The translations under genes were made by a program, and so were the position numbers. A DNA stretch of 43,230 nucleotides from Candidatus Uhrbacteria bacterium RIFCSPHIGHO2_02_FULL_46_47 (GTDB lineage Bacteria; Patescibacteriota; Patescibacteriia; GWA2-47-26). Position 1 is the first letter of the stretch; every line of letters starts with the position of its first letter. The stretch spans positions 1 through 43,230 of the forward strand of contig MGDU01000011.1 in the NCBI GenBank assembly GCA_001790815.1, in the 5' to 3' direction. Below the pieces are notes generated by a model that saw only the letters and a list, made by a program, of their open reading frames with translations, was not told the DNA's origin and made no database searches. Below, piece by piece: positions 9,610-18,072 of the stretch.

Positions 9610-9670
9610 TAATTAAAAGTTTTTATCCGCTTCGCGGATATATAATTTGGGGGCTATTTTAAAAATAATT
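9610..9670 (+). repeat. Left 61-bp inverted end of the plus-strand cassette
   Basis: TAATTAAAAG + TTTT[ATCCGC-TTC-GCGGAT]A + TATAATTTGGGGGCTATTTTAAAAATAATT; outer 10 and inner 30 nt match the reverse complement of 13199-13259 exactly. Confidence 0.92.
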
Positions 9671-9680
9671 TGACCGAAAC

Positions 9681-10763
9681 ATGACAAAAAATGTTGTAAA
9701 ATTGATTGAAAAAAAAGAGTGGGTAAAAAGATGGGCTGGATCTTTTACTTTTATTTCAGCTTCATACTGGGGAAAACAATACAAGACGTCGCTTGAACGT
9801 GAACTTGGTGTTGGTTTTGATCATTCCCTATTTGTGCATAATAAAGGAACTATCTCTTTTTATTTAATAAAAAGAGAATTAGACAAACTTGGCAACACTT
9901 TGGCAAAACGGGCAACAAAAGATAACAAAATCGCGATTGCATGGTGTCAGGAATTGAAACGTAATACGGATGTAATAACTAAAATAATGAAAAAATTGCA
10001 CGGCACAATTCCCTCATGCGCCGAATATCAAAAATTTCTTGTTGCTTTTGACAGACACATTTCCTTTCACAACGCCATCAAAAAACCAATCGATTATTTT
10101 TCCGCAACTATTTTGAGTAAATTGCTCCCCTATTTTAAAGACGCGCGCCTTTATTCTGAACATGTATACAGCGATACCGAGAGCTTCTTTCGCGGTGTTA
10201 TGAAGAAAATAGGCAAAAAAGAAAAGTATAATTCCGATTACCTAACTTGCCTTACTCAATCGGAATTTGAAATCTATTTACAAACGAATAAGTTGCCAAA
10301 AGAAAAAATTCTGCAAACCCGTTTCGAGTCCAGTGTATTGTATTTTGAAAATGCCAAAGAAATTATAGCAACCGGGAAACAAACAAAAAACTTTGAAAAA
10401 ATAATATTTCGCAAATCCATTCAAGGTAAAAGAGAAATTAAAGGTGTTTCCGCATATAGCGGAACAGCAATCGGGATAGCGAGAATAGTACCTGACCCGC
10501 ACAAAGTCGGCACTTTCAGTAAAGGCGATATTCTAATAACAGGCATGACCCGTCCGGAGTTTTTGCCGATCATGAACAAGGCTTCCGCTGTTGTGACGGA
10601 TGCTGGCGGAATATTGTGCCATGCGGCCATATCCGCGCGTGAATTAAAAATTCCGTGCATAGTTGGGACACAACTTGCGTCATTTATTTTTCATGATGGT
10701 GATAAAATACGTGTAGACGCGGACAGTGGCATTATAAAAATAATAAAAAAATATGGCTGCTAA
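9681..10763 (+). CDS. PEP-utilizing-enzyme mobile (phosphohistidine swivel) domain protein, no recognisable ATP-grasp or PEP-binding barrel
   Basis: C-terminal SGTAIGIARIV...ASAVVTDAGGILCHAAISARELKIPCIVGT with predicted phospho-His in CHAA. Confidence 0.85.
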   Translation: MTKNVVKLIEKKEWVKRWAGSFTFISASYWGKQYKTSLERELGVGFDHSLFVHNKGTISFYLIKRELDKLGNTLAKRATKDNKIAIAWCQELKRNTDVITKIMKKLHGTIPSCAEYQKFLVAFDRHISFHNAIKKPIDYFSATILSKLLPYFKDARLYSEHVYSDTESFFRGVMKKIGKKEKYNSDYLTCLTQSEFEIYLQTNKLPKEKILQTRFESSVLYFENAKEIIATGKQTKNFEKIIFRKSIQGKREIKGVSAYSGTAIGIARIVPDPHKVGTFSKGDILITGMTRPEFLPIMNKASAVVTDAGGILCHAAISARELKIPCIVGTQLASFIFHDGDKIRVDADSGIIKIIKKYGC

Positions 10764-12207
10764 AACAGTTGAATATAGTTGGATTAAAAATGTCAAGTGG
10801 GTCAAGGTGAAAGAACGTGATATCGACATCGCTCTTGAGTCATTTTATACCAAAGGTTATGAAAAAAAATATTTCAAAAAAATAGGAATCAACTTTGGTA
10901 TTAGCAACCAACTGGTTTTTAGCGACGGCAGAATATACTTTGACCAACAAGACATAGATAGCACTACTCATTTGTTGTTAGAAAAAAAAGATAAATTGTC
11001 CAAGTATGCATTAAAGGTTACCAACCATTGCGTTAAACAGCTCAAGAAATGCGAGCAATTTTTAAAAAAACATAAAAAGACGAACTTTAGTAAAATTTCA
11101 GACGGCAGCTTTAAGAAAATATGCTCAGAATTTATAGAAGTAATCTATAGTCTTATTCCGCAGGCTTTTTTTGTCTCTGAGATCTTAGAAAAAGTAGCAT
11201 CAGAAAAAATTATAGCATCGCTAAAAAACCACACCAGTGATCCGGTATCGTTATACACAAAATTGGTCATACCAACTCAACCAAGCAGGTTGAGTCGGGA
11301 ATATGTAGAACGCCTTGCACTTGCGCTAAAATTACAGCAAAAAAATTCAATCGACCACGGGATCAAAAAATATTTGAATAAATTTGGCTGGGTGGCGCTA
11401 TACAGCCCAATAGACGATTTATATACAAAAGAAAAGATACTAACAGAAATTAAAAAATTGAGTGAAAAATCAAATTTGGCTGATGAATTGAAACAGGCAA
11501 AACGCAAAGAGATTGAATTAAAAAAAATAGCCGCTCAAGCATGGCGAACGGTCAAGCTACCCGCTCATGATCATTTGTTAATCAAAGTCATGCAAAAAAA
11601 CGCTTGGGTGAGAACGTATCGTCGCGAATTAATTAGCGAGATTTTTTTTCAAATGAGGCCGATGTATATAAAATGTGCACGGAAACTAAATTTAAAATTT
11701 TCCGATTTAAGACAGGTTGCGTGTTGGGAAATTATTGAACAATTGAACAATCCCGAGAAAAATTTTGATAATATGATTGAAGAGAGAAAATCTGGATATG
11801 TATTCCTACAACAAAAAAACGAGGTTCAAATTATCTCCGGCGAATCAATATCTAAAATTTTTGATCCGGAAAAAAATTCAACAATAAACGCTGAATTGAA
11901 AGGTTTGCCAGTATACCATGGACAGGCCGTTGGGCCAGTAAAAATTATTCATAAAAAAGAAGATCTTGCAAGCTTCAAAAAAGGAGAAGTTTTGGTAGCG
12001 CCCACAGTTGGCACATGGATGATGCCAGCCGTAGAAAAATGCATCGCTATCATAACTGATGCAGGTGGGGTGTTAAGCCATACCGCTATTGTGGCGCGCG
12101 AATTCAAGAAGCCTTGCATAGTTGCAACAAAACATGCTACAAAAATATTAAAAAACGGTCAAATAGTTACCATAGATACTCAACTTAATTTAATTAAGTT
12201 GAAATAA
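10753..12207 (+). CDS. Second PEP-utilizing-enzyme mobile domain protein, apparently paralogous to the preceding gene
   Basis: C-terminal GQAVGPVKIIHKKEDLASFKKGEVLVAPTVGTWMMPAVEKCIAIITDAGGVLSHTAIVAREFKKPCIVAT; 11-nt overlap with the upstream gene. Confidence 0.87.
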   Translation: MAAKTVEYSWIKNVKWVKVKERDIDIALESFYTKGYEKKYFKKIGINFGISNQLVFSDGRIYFDQQDIDSTTHLLLEKKDKLSKYALKVTNHCVKQLKKCEQFLKKHKKTNFSKISDGSFKKICSEFIEVIYSLIPQAFFVSEILEKVASEKIIASLKNHTSDPVSLYTKLVIPTQPSRLSREYVERLALALKLQQKNSIDHGIKKYLNKFGWVALYSPIDDLYTKEKILTEIKKLSEKSNLADELKQAKRKEIELKKIAAQAWRTVKLPAHDHLLIKVMQKNAWVRTYRRELISEIFFQMRPMYIKCARKLNLKFSDLRQVACWEIIEQLNNPEKNFDNMIEERKSGYVFLQQKNEVQIISGESISKIFDPEKNSTINAELKGLPVYHGQAVGPVKIIHKKEDLASFKKGEVLVAPTVGTWMMPAVEKCIAIITDAGGVLSHTAIVAREFKKPCIVATKHATKILKNGQIVTIDTQLNLIKLK

Positions 12208-12220
12208 AAATTTTAAATTT

Positions 12221-13198
12221 ATGACAAAAAATGAAGTAAACTTTTTAACTCGCCACGCACAATCAGAACGGCACGATCCCCTGCGTGCTTCAAAAGAATA
12301 TCCTAGTCTCACAATTGAAGGTGTAGAACAGTCAAAAGATACGGCAAAAGACAAGATATTGGAATTAATTAAAAGTGCACCGGAAGGAGCAGTTATATTT
12401 ATTGGCGGGGCTTCTGACCAAGCACGCACGGCACAAACAGGGGAAATTTATGGCGACGCCCTGGATGAGGTAATTTATGGACAGGCAAATAACGAAGAAA
12501 TTGAAGTTGTGACGAAAAAAAATATAGATGAATTAATTAAAGCATCAAATAAAAAACGAGCTACAGAAACTGCCGGACAAGATTACGACAGATCTCTTGA
12601 ACAAATTAAAAACAATACAGCAAAGACGCCGGATTATGAAGATGTCCTTCAACAAGTAACCGACTATTTGAGAAATGAAGAACCGGGAAAAAAGATAGTC
12701 ATAACTTTTCCTGTTCAACTCAAGGGTTTTGCTTATAGATTTAATGACCGCTGGACGACTAAGGGCGGAAAAAAAACCGAATACTTCAGCGAAATTTTAA
12801 GGAAATACAACAACGATCACACACTGGCTGGTCTTGATTGGTTGGAGAATCAAGGAGTCCTAACCACTAAAGATGGAAGAGAAATTCAAGGACCAAACCC
12901 AACACAGGTGGCAAAAGATTATTTGGAAAGTTTGAGAAGATTAAGAGAGTTTGCGGGCAAACATACAGATAGGCCAATAGTTATTGGCGGAGTAGGACAT
13001 CAGTGGGATTTAGACGCAGTTGTAACCTATTTAGCCAGTGGCGGTAAGGATGTAACTATTGAAAATTTTAGACAATTAGTGGGCGACCCGGAAAAACCGC
13101 TGATTGGCGAGGCAGAAATGTTTGGCTTTAGCATAAGTGAAGAAAAAACTACTGTTGATTATCGAGGTAAACAACTAACGATTGATAAAAACGATTGA
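12221..13198 (+). CDS. Histidine phosphatase superfamily (RHG)-like protein
   Basis: NFLTRHAQSE (RHG motif) and distal GGVGHQWDLDAV. Confidence 0.7.
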   Translation: MTKNEVNFLTRHAQSERHDPLRASKEYPSLTIEGVEQSKDTAKDKILELIKSAPEGAVIFIGGASDQARTAQTGEIYGDALDEVIYGQANNEEIEVVTKKNIDELIKASNKKRATETAGQDYDRSLEQIKNNTAKTPDYEDVLQQVTDYLRNEEPGKKIVITFPVQLKGFAYRFNDRWTTKGGKKTEYFSEILRKYNNDHTLAGLDWLENQGVLTTKDGREIQGPNPTQVAKDYLESLRRLREFAGKHTDRPIVIGGVGHQWDLDAVVTYLASGGKDVTIENFRQLVGDPEKPLIGEAEMFGFSISEEKTTVDYRGKQLTIDKND

Positions 13199-13259
13199 AA
13201 TTATTTTTAAAATAGCCCCCAAATTATAGTTTTGCTTCGCAAAACAAAGCTTTTAATTA
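13199..13259 (-). repeat. Right 61-bp inverted end of the cassette
   Basis: Reverse complement: TAATTAAAAG + CTTT[GTTTTGC-GAA-GCAAAAC] + TATAATTTGGGGGCTATTTTAAAAATAATT. Confidence 0.92.
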
Positions 13260-13311
13260 CATCCGATAACTAATTATATCCCCGTCAACCCCCCCAGCTG
13301 TGGATAATCAA

Positions 13312-13328
13312 GAGGCCGTTTCGGCCTC
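13312..13328. terminator. Terminator-like hairpin
   Basis: GAGGCCG-TTT-CGGCCTC followed by ATTTGTGTT. Confidence 0.45.
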
Positions 13329-13380
13329 ATTTGTGTTGTTGACGGTGCAGTCCACAAACGGCTTGTTGTGAGTCCAGGCC

Positions 13381-13414
13381 ATTTCACGATTGCGCAATTG
13401 CGCAATCGTGAAAT
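13381..13414. repeat. Palindrome B3 (34 bp, identical to B2)
   Basis: ATTTCACGATTGCGCAATTGCGCAATCGTGAAAT followed by GGCACAGAGTGG. Confidence 0.9.
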
Positions 13415-13446
13415 GGCACAGAGTGGGGATGATTAGGGTTTTTTAG

Positions 13447-14535
13447 TTATAGCTTAACTGTTGCGAAAAATTTGGTGATGGAGACGCAAGGGTCGGCGGA
13501 TTTATAAAGCACGCGGTACACCAGATTGATAAGTGGCGTGGCAAGTTTTTTGTGACGCGTTAGTTCATAAAATGCTTTTGTCGCCGCCACGCCTTCAACA
13601 GTTGGCGTATCTTTTTGCCAAATAAACTTGCAATGCCCGTCTTTGCAAATGCGCTCCCCTAACGCGCGGTTGCGGCCATTTCCAAAACCGGTTACGATCA
13701 TATCGCCAATGCCGGCAAGTCCATATACGGTTTCACGCTTTCCACCCAAAGCACTCACAACCTTTTCCATTTCATGAAGCGCAACAGTCAACATGAATGC
13801 CTTCATATTCATTGGCAAACCTCTTTCGTGATCTTTTGTATCCGGCCGCAGGCCGTTTTTCGTGTTATTTCGTGTATAACCATCGCACATTCCCAGCGCG
13901 ATGGCATAGACATTTTTCAGCGCGCCGCACACGCTAACCCCGCGATAATCCGTGGAAAGCGCGACTTTAAAAGTTGGGGAATTAAATGCTGATTGCACAA
14001 ATCCCGACGCTTGCTTATTTTGACTTGCGGCCACGACAGCAGTAGGAATGTCGCGTACTAATTCGCTCGCGATAGATGGCCCGGAAATTGTAACCACATT
14101 TTTACGAAACGCCGGAGGAAGTTCAGATTGCACAACTTCGTGCATGGTTAAAAATGTTTTCTCCTCCAGGCCTTTGGCAACATGGGCGATAATGGGACCA
14201 GTCATAACTCCCCCATCCCCTCTTATCTTAAGAGGGGGGCTCCCAAGGCAATGCGCAAGGTGCTTGGTTGTTGCGCGAATATACGGCGAGGCGCAGGCAA
14301 TAATTATAAGTCGCGCTCCCTCAATCGCATTTTGCATGCTTGCTTCCGGCGCAACGCGCTTTGACAATTTAATGCCGGGTAAAAACTCCTCATTTTTTCG
14401 GGTTCGTGTCATTATTTCAATAGTTCGTGGTTGATAATCCCAAAGCGCAACACGATGGCCGCGCTTTGCCAAAATTTGCGCGAGCGCAGTGCCCATATTC
14501 CCCGCGCCAAGAATTGCAACTTTAATGCTCATCAT
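13447..14535 (-). CDS. gpsA: NAD(P)-dependent glycerol-3-phosphate dehydrogenase with in-frame repeat insert
   Basis: VAILGAGNMGTALAQILAKRGHRVALWD, HVAKGLEE, SGPSIASELVRDIPTAVV, GLAGIGDMIVTGFGNGRNRALGE. Confidence 0.95.
   Translation of the reverse strand: MMSIKVAILGAGNMGTALAQILAKRGHRVALWDYQPRTIEIMTRTRKNEEFLPGIKLSKRVAPEASMQNAIEGARLIIIACASPYIRATTKHLAHCLGSPPLKIRGDGGVMTGPIIAHVAKGLEEKTFLTMHEVVQSELPPAFRKNVVTISGPSIASELVRDIPTAVVAASQNKQASGFVQSAFNSPTFKVALSTDYRGVSVCGALKNVYAIALGMCDGYTRNNTKNGLRPDTKDHERGLPMNMKAFMLTVALHEMEKVVSALGGKRETVYGLAGIGDMIVTGFGNGRNRALGERICKDGHCKFIWQKDTPTVEGVAATKAFYELTRHKKLATPLINLVYRVLYKSADPCVSITKFFATVKL
14207..14243. repeat. Short GC-rich palindromic repeat in frame within gpsA
   Basis: CCCCCATCCCCTCTTATCTTAAGAGGGGGGCTCC; encodes SPPLKIRGDGGVM. 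Confidence 0.75.
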
Positions 14536-14547
14536 ACAGTTTGTTAC

Positions 14548-14874
14548 TTAGCAAAGGGTAACTATTTTATCACTTTCCTCAGTTAACCGCACTAAATCTT
14601 CCATCGTACCCACCGGACAGACTTTGCTTTCCTGTTTATCGCGAGCATGCAAACAGGTTTTGCACGCACGCATAACTCCGCCCTGTGCCTTGAATTCTTG
14701 AAGTTTAGCGCGCAAATCAAATACTTCAGTATCTTCAATATCTTCAAGCTCTACTCCTTCATTAAAAAGCATAATAGTCACCGCATGGCCGGCTTTCAAC
14801 AACGCTATACTATATCGCAGCGCATTCCAAACATGCTCTGGATTGTTGGACTGTAGGATTATGCCTATTTTCAT
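14548..14874 (-). CDS. DsrE-like family protein
   Basis: MKIGIILQSNNPEHVWNALRYSIALLKAGHAVTIMLFNEGVE, MRACKTCLHARDKQE. Confidence 0.75.
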   Translation of the reverse strand: MKIGIILQSNNPEHVWNALRYSIALLKAGHAVTIMLFNEGVELEDIEDTEVFDLRAKLQEFKAQGGVMRACKTCLHARDKQESKVCPVGTMEDLVRLTEESDKIVTLC

Positions 14875-14918
14875 ACCTTTAATAACTGTACAAAGTTTAG
14901 CTTTGTATACAAATCGTA

Positions 14919-15566
14919 TTATGATTTCTGACTCACTGCAATAAAAATACTTCCACTATTGAAAGAATCAATCCGCGCATTGCCAAATACTTTGTTAAGC
15001 GTCAATGGTATATTTTTACGATAATCCCAATTGGTCGTGTACACAAATAAAAAACGCAACAATGGATTAAATATACGCCAAAATCCATCAAACTTTTTGG
15101 CATCTAGTACTGCAAATCGCGCACCATCTTTCAGTGCCGTAGCTACACGCAAAATAGCTGATTCATGATCTGGCATTGCGCTCAATCCTAAAGTACATAG
15201 CGCCCCATCAAGCCGGTTGGCTGGTAAATTCAACTTTGCCGCATCGCCTTGTGCAAATTCAATGTTGTGCCAGTTATGCGCGTTTGTGCGAGAGCGCGCC
15301 GCATCCAGCATACCTACACTATAATCAAAGGCAATGATTTGGCCTTCTGCACCAACTGCATTTTCCAGTAGCGCAAAATTTTTTCCATTACCGCAGGCAA
15401 GATCAAGTACAGTGTCACCTTTCTTGATTCCCATCGCCTCAACAGCACGCTGGCGCAATTTTTGTTCTTTTCCCAAAAACACCAACCATGAACCTGCCGC
15501 ATAAACCAGCGCGTGTTTTCCATACCAATTGTAAATACGCGCGCCAAACCCAAGTTTCCATCGCAT
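14919..15566 (-). CDS. Class I SAM-dependent methyltransferase
   Basis: GDTVLDLACGNGKNFALLENAVGAEGQIIAFDYSVGMLDAAR; start placed at MRWKLGF, ORF could extend to 15611. Confidence 0.85.
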   Translation of the reverse strand: MRWKLGFGARIYNWYGKHALVYAAGSWLVFLGKEQKLRQRAVEAMGIKKGDTVLDLACGNGKNFALLENAVGAEGQIIAFDYSVGMLDAARSRTNAHNWHNIEFAQGDAAKLNLPANRLDGALCTLGLSAMPDHESAILRVATALKDGARFAVLDAKKFDGFWRIFNPLLRFLFVYTTNWDYRKNIPLTLNKVFGNARIDSFNSGSIFIAVSQKS

Positions 15567-15570
15567 ACCC

Positions 15571-15840
15571 TTAGCGCACTCTTGCTCCAAACCAATTCCA
15601 AAGCGCGGCAAAAACCCATCCTACTGCATAACCGCTAATCCACGCTAAGATCACCCCCACAACTGCCATACCTAACTGAAATTGGCCAAGTACATGCCCA
15701 TCAGTCAAGAAATGTTTTGCATGCCAATAGTTTGCAAGACTCTGGCCCATTCCTAATCCAACCACTACAACCCATAACAGATGCATAAGTCCAAAAAGCG
15801 TGCCCAGTGTCAAACCCGCCTGATTTTTATTGAAAGTCAT
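15571..15840 (-). CDS. Small membrane protein
   Basis: Start MTFNKNQAG preceded by AGGAGGTGGGAAT; two predicted TM segments. Confidence 0.6.
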   Translation of the reverse strand: MTFNKNQAGLTLGTLFGLMHLLWVVVVGLGMGQSLANYWHAKHFLTDGHVLGQFQLGMAVVGVILAWISGYAVGWVFAALWNWFGARVR

Positions 15841-15892
15841 ATTCCCACCTCCTTTCTGGTAGTAACTCCATATATTATACACCAATGACGCA

Positions 15893-16042
15893 TTAATGAC
15901 AGCAACTATGATCTTCCTTGTCTTTCGTATTATGTGAAGTATCTCCATGACCTTCTGGATTGTGATTTGATTGTTTACGCGTAATTTCCTTTACGATCCA
16001 AACCACAAGCCCAATGCCTAAAACCCAATATAATATCATCAT
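15893..16042 (-). CDS. 49-aa single-TM protein with His/Cys-rich tail (not in the ORF track)
   Basis: MMILYWVLGIGLVVWIVKEITRKQSNHNPEGHGDTSHNTKDKEDHSCCH*. Confidence 0.5.
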   Translation of the reverse strand: MMILYWVLGIGLVVWIVKEITRKQSNHNPEGHGDTSHNTKDKEDHSCCH

Positions 16043-16052
16043 ATATGTATTT

Positions 16053-16134
16053 GTCACTGAGAGCTGTCAGCATTGACATCTCTCAGTGACGGAATCCGTC
16101 ACGCAGTGTTGTACTTCGCACGGCACTGAGTGAC
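16053..16134. repeat. 82-bp structured repeat, copy 1
   Basis: GTCACTGAGAGCTGTCAGCATTGACATCTCTCAGTGACGGAATCCGTCACGCAGTGTTG...GGCACTGAGTGAC. Confidence 0.9.
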
Positions 16135-16136
16135 AC

Positions 16137-16607
16137 TTACCATGAAAACTCGCGTGCCGGAATACCGGCAATGTCGCGCACAATGAGCTTCCATGGACCT
16201 TCGACCTTTGCAAATGAAACTTTAAGGGTTTGATGGTGTCCACTCCCTTCCGGCACAATATTATTTGGCACAGTATCTTTTCCCGCGGCGTCTTCCAACA
16301 CAATCTGCGTTTGCGGATTAAACGCGCTCATATCCACTGTGTGAGTATTTATAGCAATTTCAAATTTCCATATTGGTGCGCTTGGTCCGATATTCTGCGG
16401 CGTTACGCTCACTGTCACATCGCCTTCGCTGTTTTCTTTCGTGGGCGAATTTGCCGTCACTGAGTGATTTTGGCTCCCACCACTCCGTGACGAAGATGGT
16501 GTTAAAGCGGTCACTGTATCTTTGCGCGCAACCACAAAAAGAACAGCCCCGGCGGTAATTACTCCCAGCACCGTGTATAATAATGATTTTTCAATTTTGA
16601 TGACCAT
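16137..16607 (-). CDS. Membrane-anchored hypothetical protein
   Basis: N-terminal TM then extracytoplasmic domain (GDVTVSVTPQNIGPSAPIWKFEIAINTHTVDMSAFNPQTQIVLED...). Confidence 0.65.
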   Translation of the reverse strand: MVIKIEKSLLYTVLGVITAGAVLFVVARKDTVTALTPSSSRSGGSQNHSVTANSPTKENSEGDVTVSVTPQNIGPSAPIWKFEIAINTHTVDMSAFNPQTQIVLEDAAGKDTVPNNIVPEGSGHHQTLKVSFAKVEGPWKLIVRDIAGIPAREFSW

Positions 16608-16615
16608 ATTCTTAC

Positions 16616-16698
16616 GTCACTGAGAGCTGTCAGAATTGACATCTCTCAGTGACGGAATCCGTCACCCAGTGTTGTCGCGTACGACAGCACTGGGTGAC
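16616..16698. repeat. 83-bp structured repeat, copy 2 (direct repeat of 16053-16134)
   Basis: GTCACTGAGAGCTGTCAGAATTGACATCTCTCAGTGACGGAATCCGTCACCCAGTGTTG...GCACTGGGTGAC. Confidence 0.9.
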
Positions 16699-17113
16699 TC
16701 CCTGCTCTTAGTGACTTAATTAGATACCCGATTCCGGCCAGATTAAATACAACACCAACCGCGAAAATCCAAGTTTGATATTGCCCGACAAATGTTACAA
16801 GTCCGGTTACTCCCAAAATTGGCAGTACATTTACAAGATAATGCGTGCAACAGGCAAGCATTGCGCCGCCGGAGGTAGTGCCGGTAACTCCCAACATTTT
16901 CCCGGACATCCGCGCTTTGTGCAACGCGCGCGCGTAACTGAAAAGCCCAACCTGCACGCCAAATCCCACAGCAAGCGTAATAATCCAATACCAGTTCAAG
17001 GAAAACTGCGCTTTTGTGTATGCCCAGCCGGATATTTGTGACAGCACAATAAAGTAGACTGTCAGAAGTGCGCTGGTGCCAATAACTCCAAATATAATTG
17101 CGCGATACCGCAT
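16646..17113 (-). CDS. Multi-pass membrane protein with CCTHY motif; C-terminus read through a repeat
   Basis: SGGAMLACCTHYLVNVLPILGVTG; hydrophobic segments. Confidence 0.65.
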   Translation of the reverse strand: MRYRAIIFGVIGTSALLTVYFIVLSQISGWAYTKAQFSLNWYWIITLAVGFGVQVGLFSYARALHKARMSGKMLGVTGTTSGGAMLACCTHYLVNVLPILGVTGLVTFVGQYQTWIFAVGVVFNLAGIGYLIKSLRAGSHPVLSYATTLGDGFRH

Positions 17114-17127
17114 ATTATCATTTACCC

Positions 17128-17228
17128 GTAGCGCGGGGTTTTATGCCCCGCCAAGCGGCACACCTGCCTGCCGGCAAGGCAGGTAAAGTGCCGCGCTACC
17201 ATTGCGCAGGCTAAAGACCTGCGACTAC
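17128..17228. repeat. Composite inverted repeat GTAGCGCGG...CCGCGCTAC plus CGCAGGCTAAAGACCTGCGACTAC
   Basis: Inverted arms and internal ACCTGCCTGCCGGCAAGGCAGGT hairpin. Confidence 0.75.
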
Positions 17229-17596
17229 AATTCTTCATTCGGCAGTACGCATCCGCTTTCACGGGCAAGTTTTTCCAGACCCTGTTCCCCTACCAGTTTG
17301 CGCCCATCTTTAAATATCCATGTTGGATAACCATCCACTCCCATATCCAGACATTTTTTGGGATTTTGCGGACATTCCACATAGGGCACGTATTTGAACG
17401 CACTGCCAAACTCTTTTTTCTCCTTTTGGCAGTGCGGACACCAATCCGCGCCGTACATGGCAACTTCCTTTTCCGCTAAACACTGCGCAAACGGATCAAG
17501 CGGACTGGGAGCATCGTTTGACGAAAGACTTTCCAGCCACACTCCCCCGCTAATTATTACAGTAAGCGCGATTATTCCGTATAGATATTTTCTCAT
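17225..17596 (-). CDS. Thioredoxin-like membrane-anchored protein
   Basis: CLAEKEVAMYGADWCPHCQKEKKEFG, GVDGYPTWIFKDG. Confidence 0.85.
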   Translation of the reverse strand: MRKYLYGIIALTVIISGGVWLESLSSNDAPSPLDPFAQCLAEKEVAMYGADWCPHCQKEKKEFGSAFKYVPYVECPQNPKKCLDMGVDGYPTWIFKDGRKLVGEQGLEKLARESGCVLPNEEL

Positions 17597-17597
17597 A

Positions 17598-18068
17598 CTA
17601 GCAACATTTTTCCAATCCTTTTTCAATTTTCTGTACATCCGAATCATCACTGCGATGCGGGGTATGCGGTTCCGGTTTTGCCTTGCGTACAAAAAACGCA
17701 TACATCAGCAGACAAAGAGCAATCAATTCGCCAAACCACACGCTCCAGTTCAAGCGCAGTACTACATTATACACCAGCGGAAAACCAATGCTCATCACAA
17801 TCAATTTCCAGATAACCGGATTTTGCGCGGGCCAACGATATGATTTTTCGCCTTGATAACCAATGCCAACAACCGATCCACCCATAAGTATAGCAATAGG
17901 CAAAAGATAAGTTGCCTCTGGTAATCGCCCGGCAAGCATAAGAGCGCCAAGCACAAGCCATGTGCCGGAAACCCCGGCGCAAACCGGGCAAATCTTATAC
18001 GGCAATAATTGACTTATTCCCCAAGCAATGCCGGTAATAACTATAATAGAGATAACTGCGATTATCAT
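17598..18068 (-). CDS. Membrane protein with CPVC motif
   Basis: PYKICPVCAGVSGTWLVLG, several TM segments. Confidence 0.65.
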   Translation of the reverse strand: MIIAVISIIVITGIAWGISQLLPYKICPVCAGVSGTWLVLGALMLAGRLPEATYLLPIAILMGGSVVGIGYQGEKSYRWPAQNPVIWKLIVMSIGFPLVYNVVLRLNWSVWFGELIALCLLMYAFFVRKAKPEPHTPHRSDDSDVQKIEKGLEKCC

Positions 18069-18072
18069 ATGA

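Noticed and set aside
9610-13259. Classical insertion sequence or integron cassette
   Set aside because: No transposase or integrase inside, no target duplication seen, and no attC-like site with the expected core sequences.
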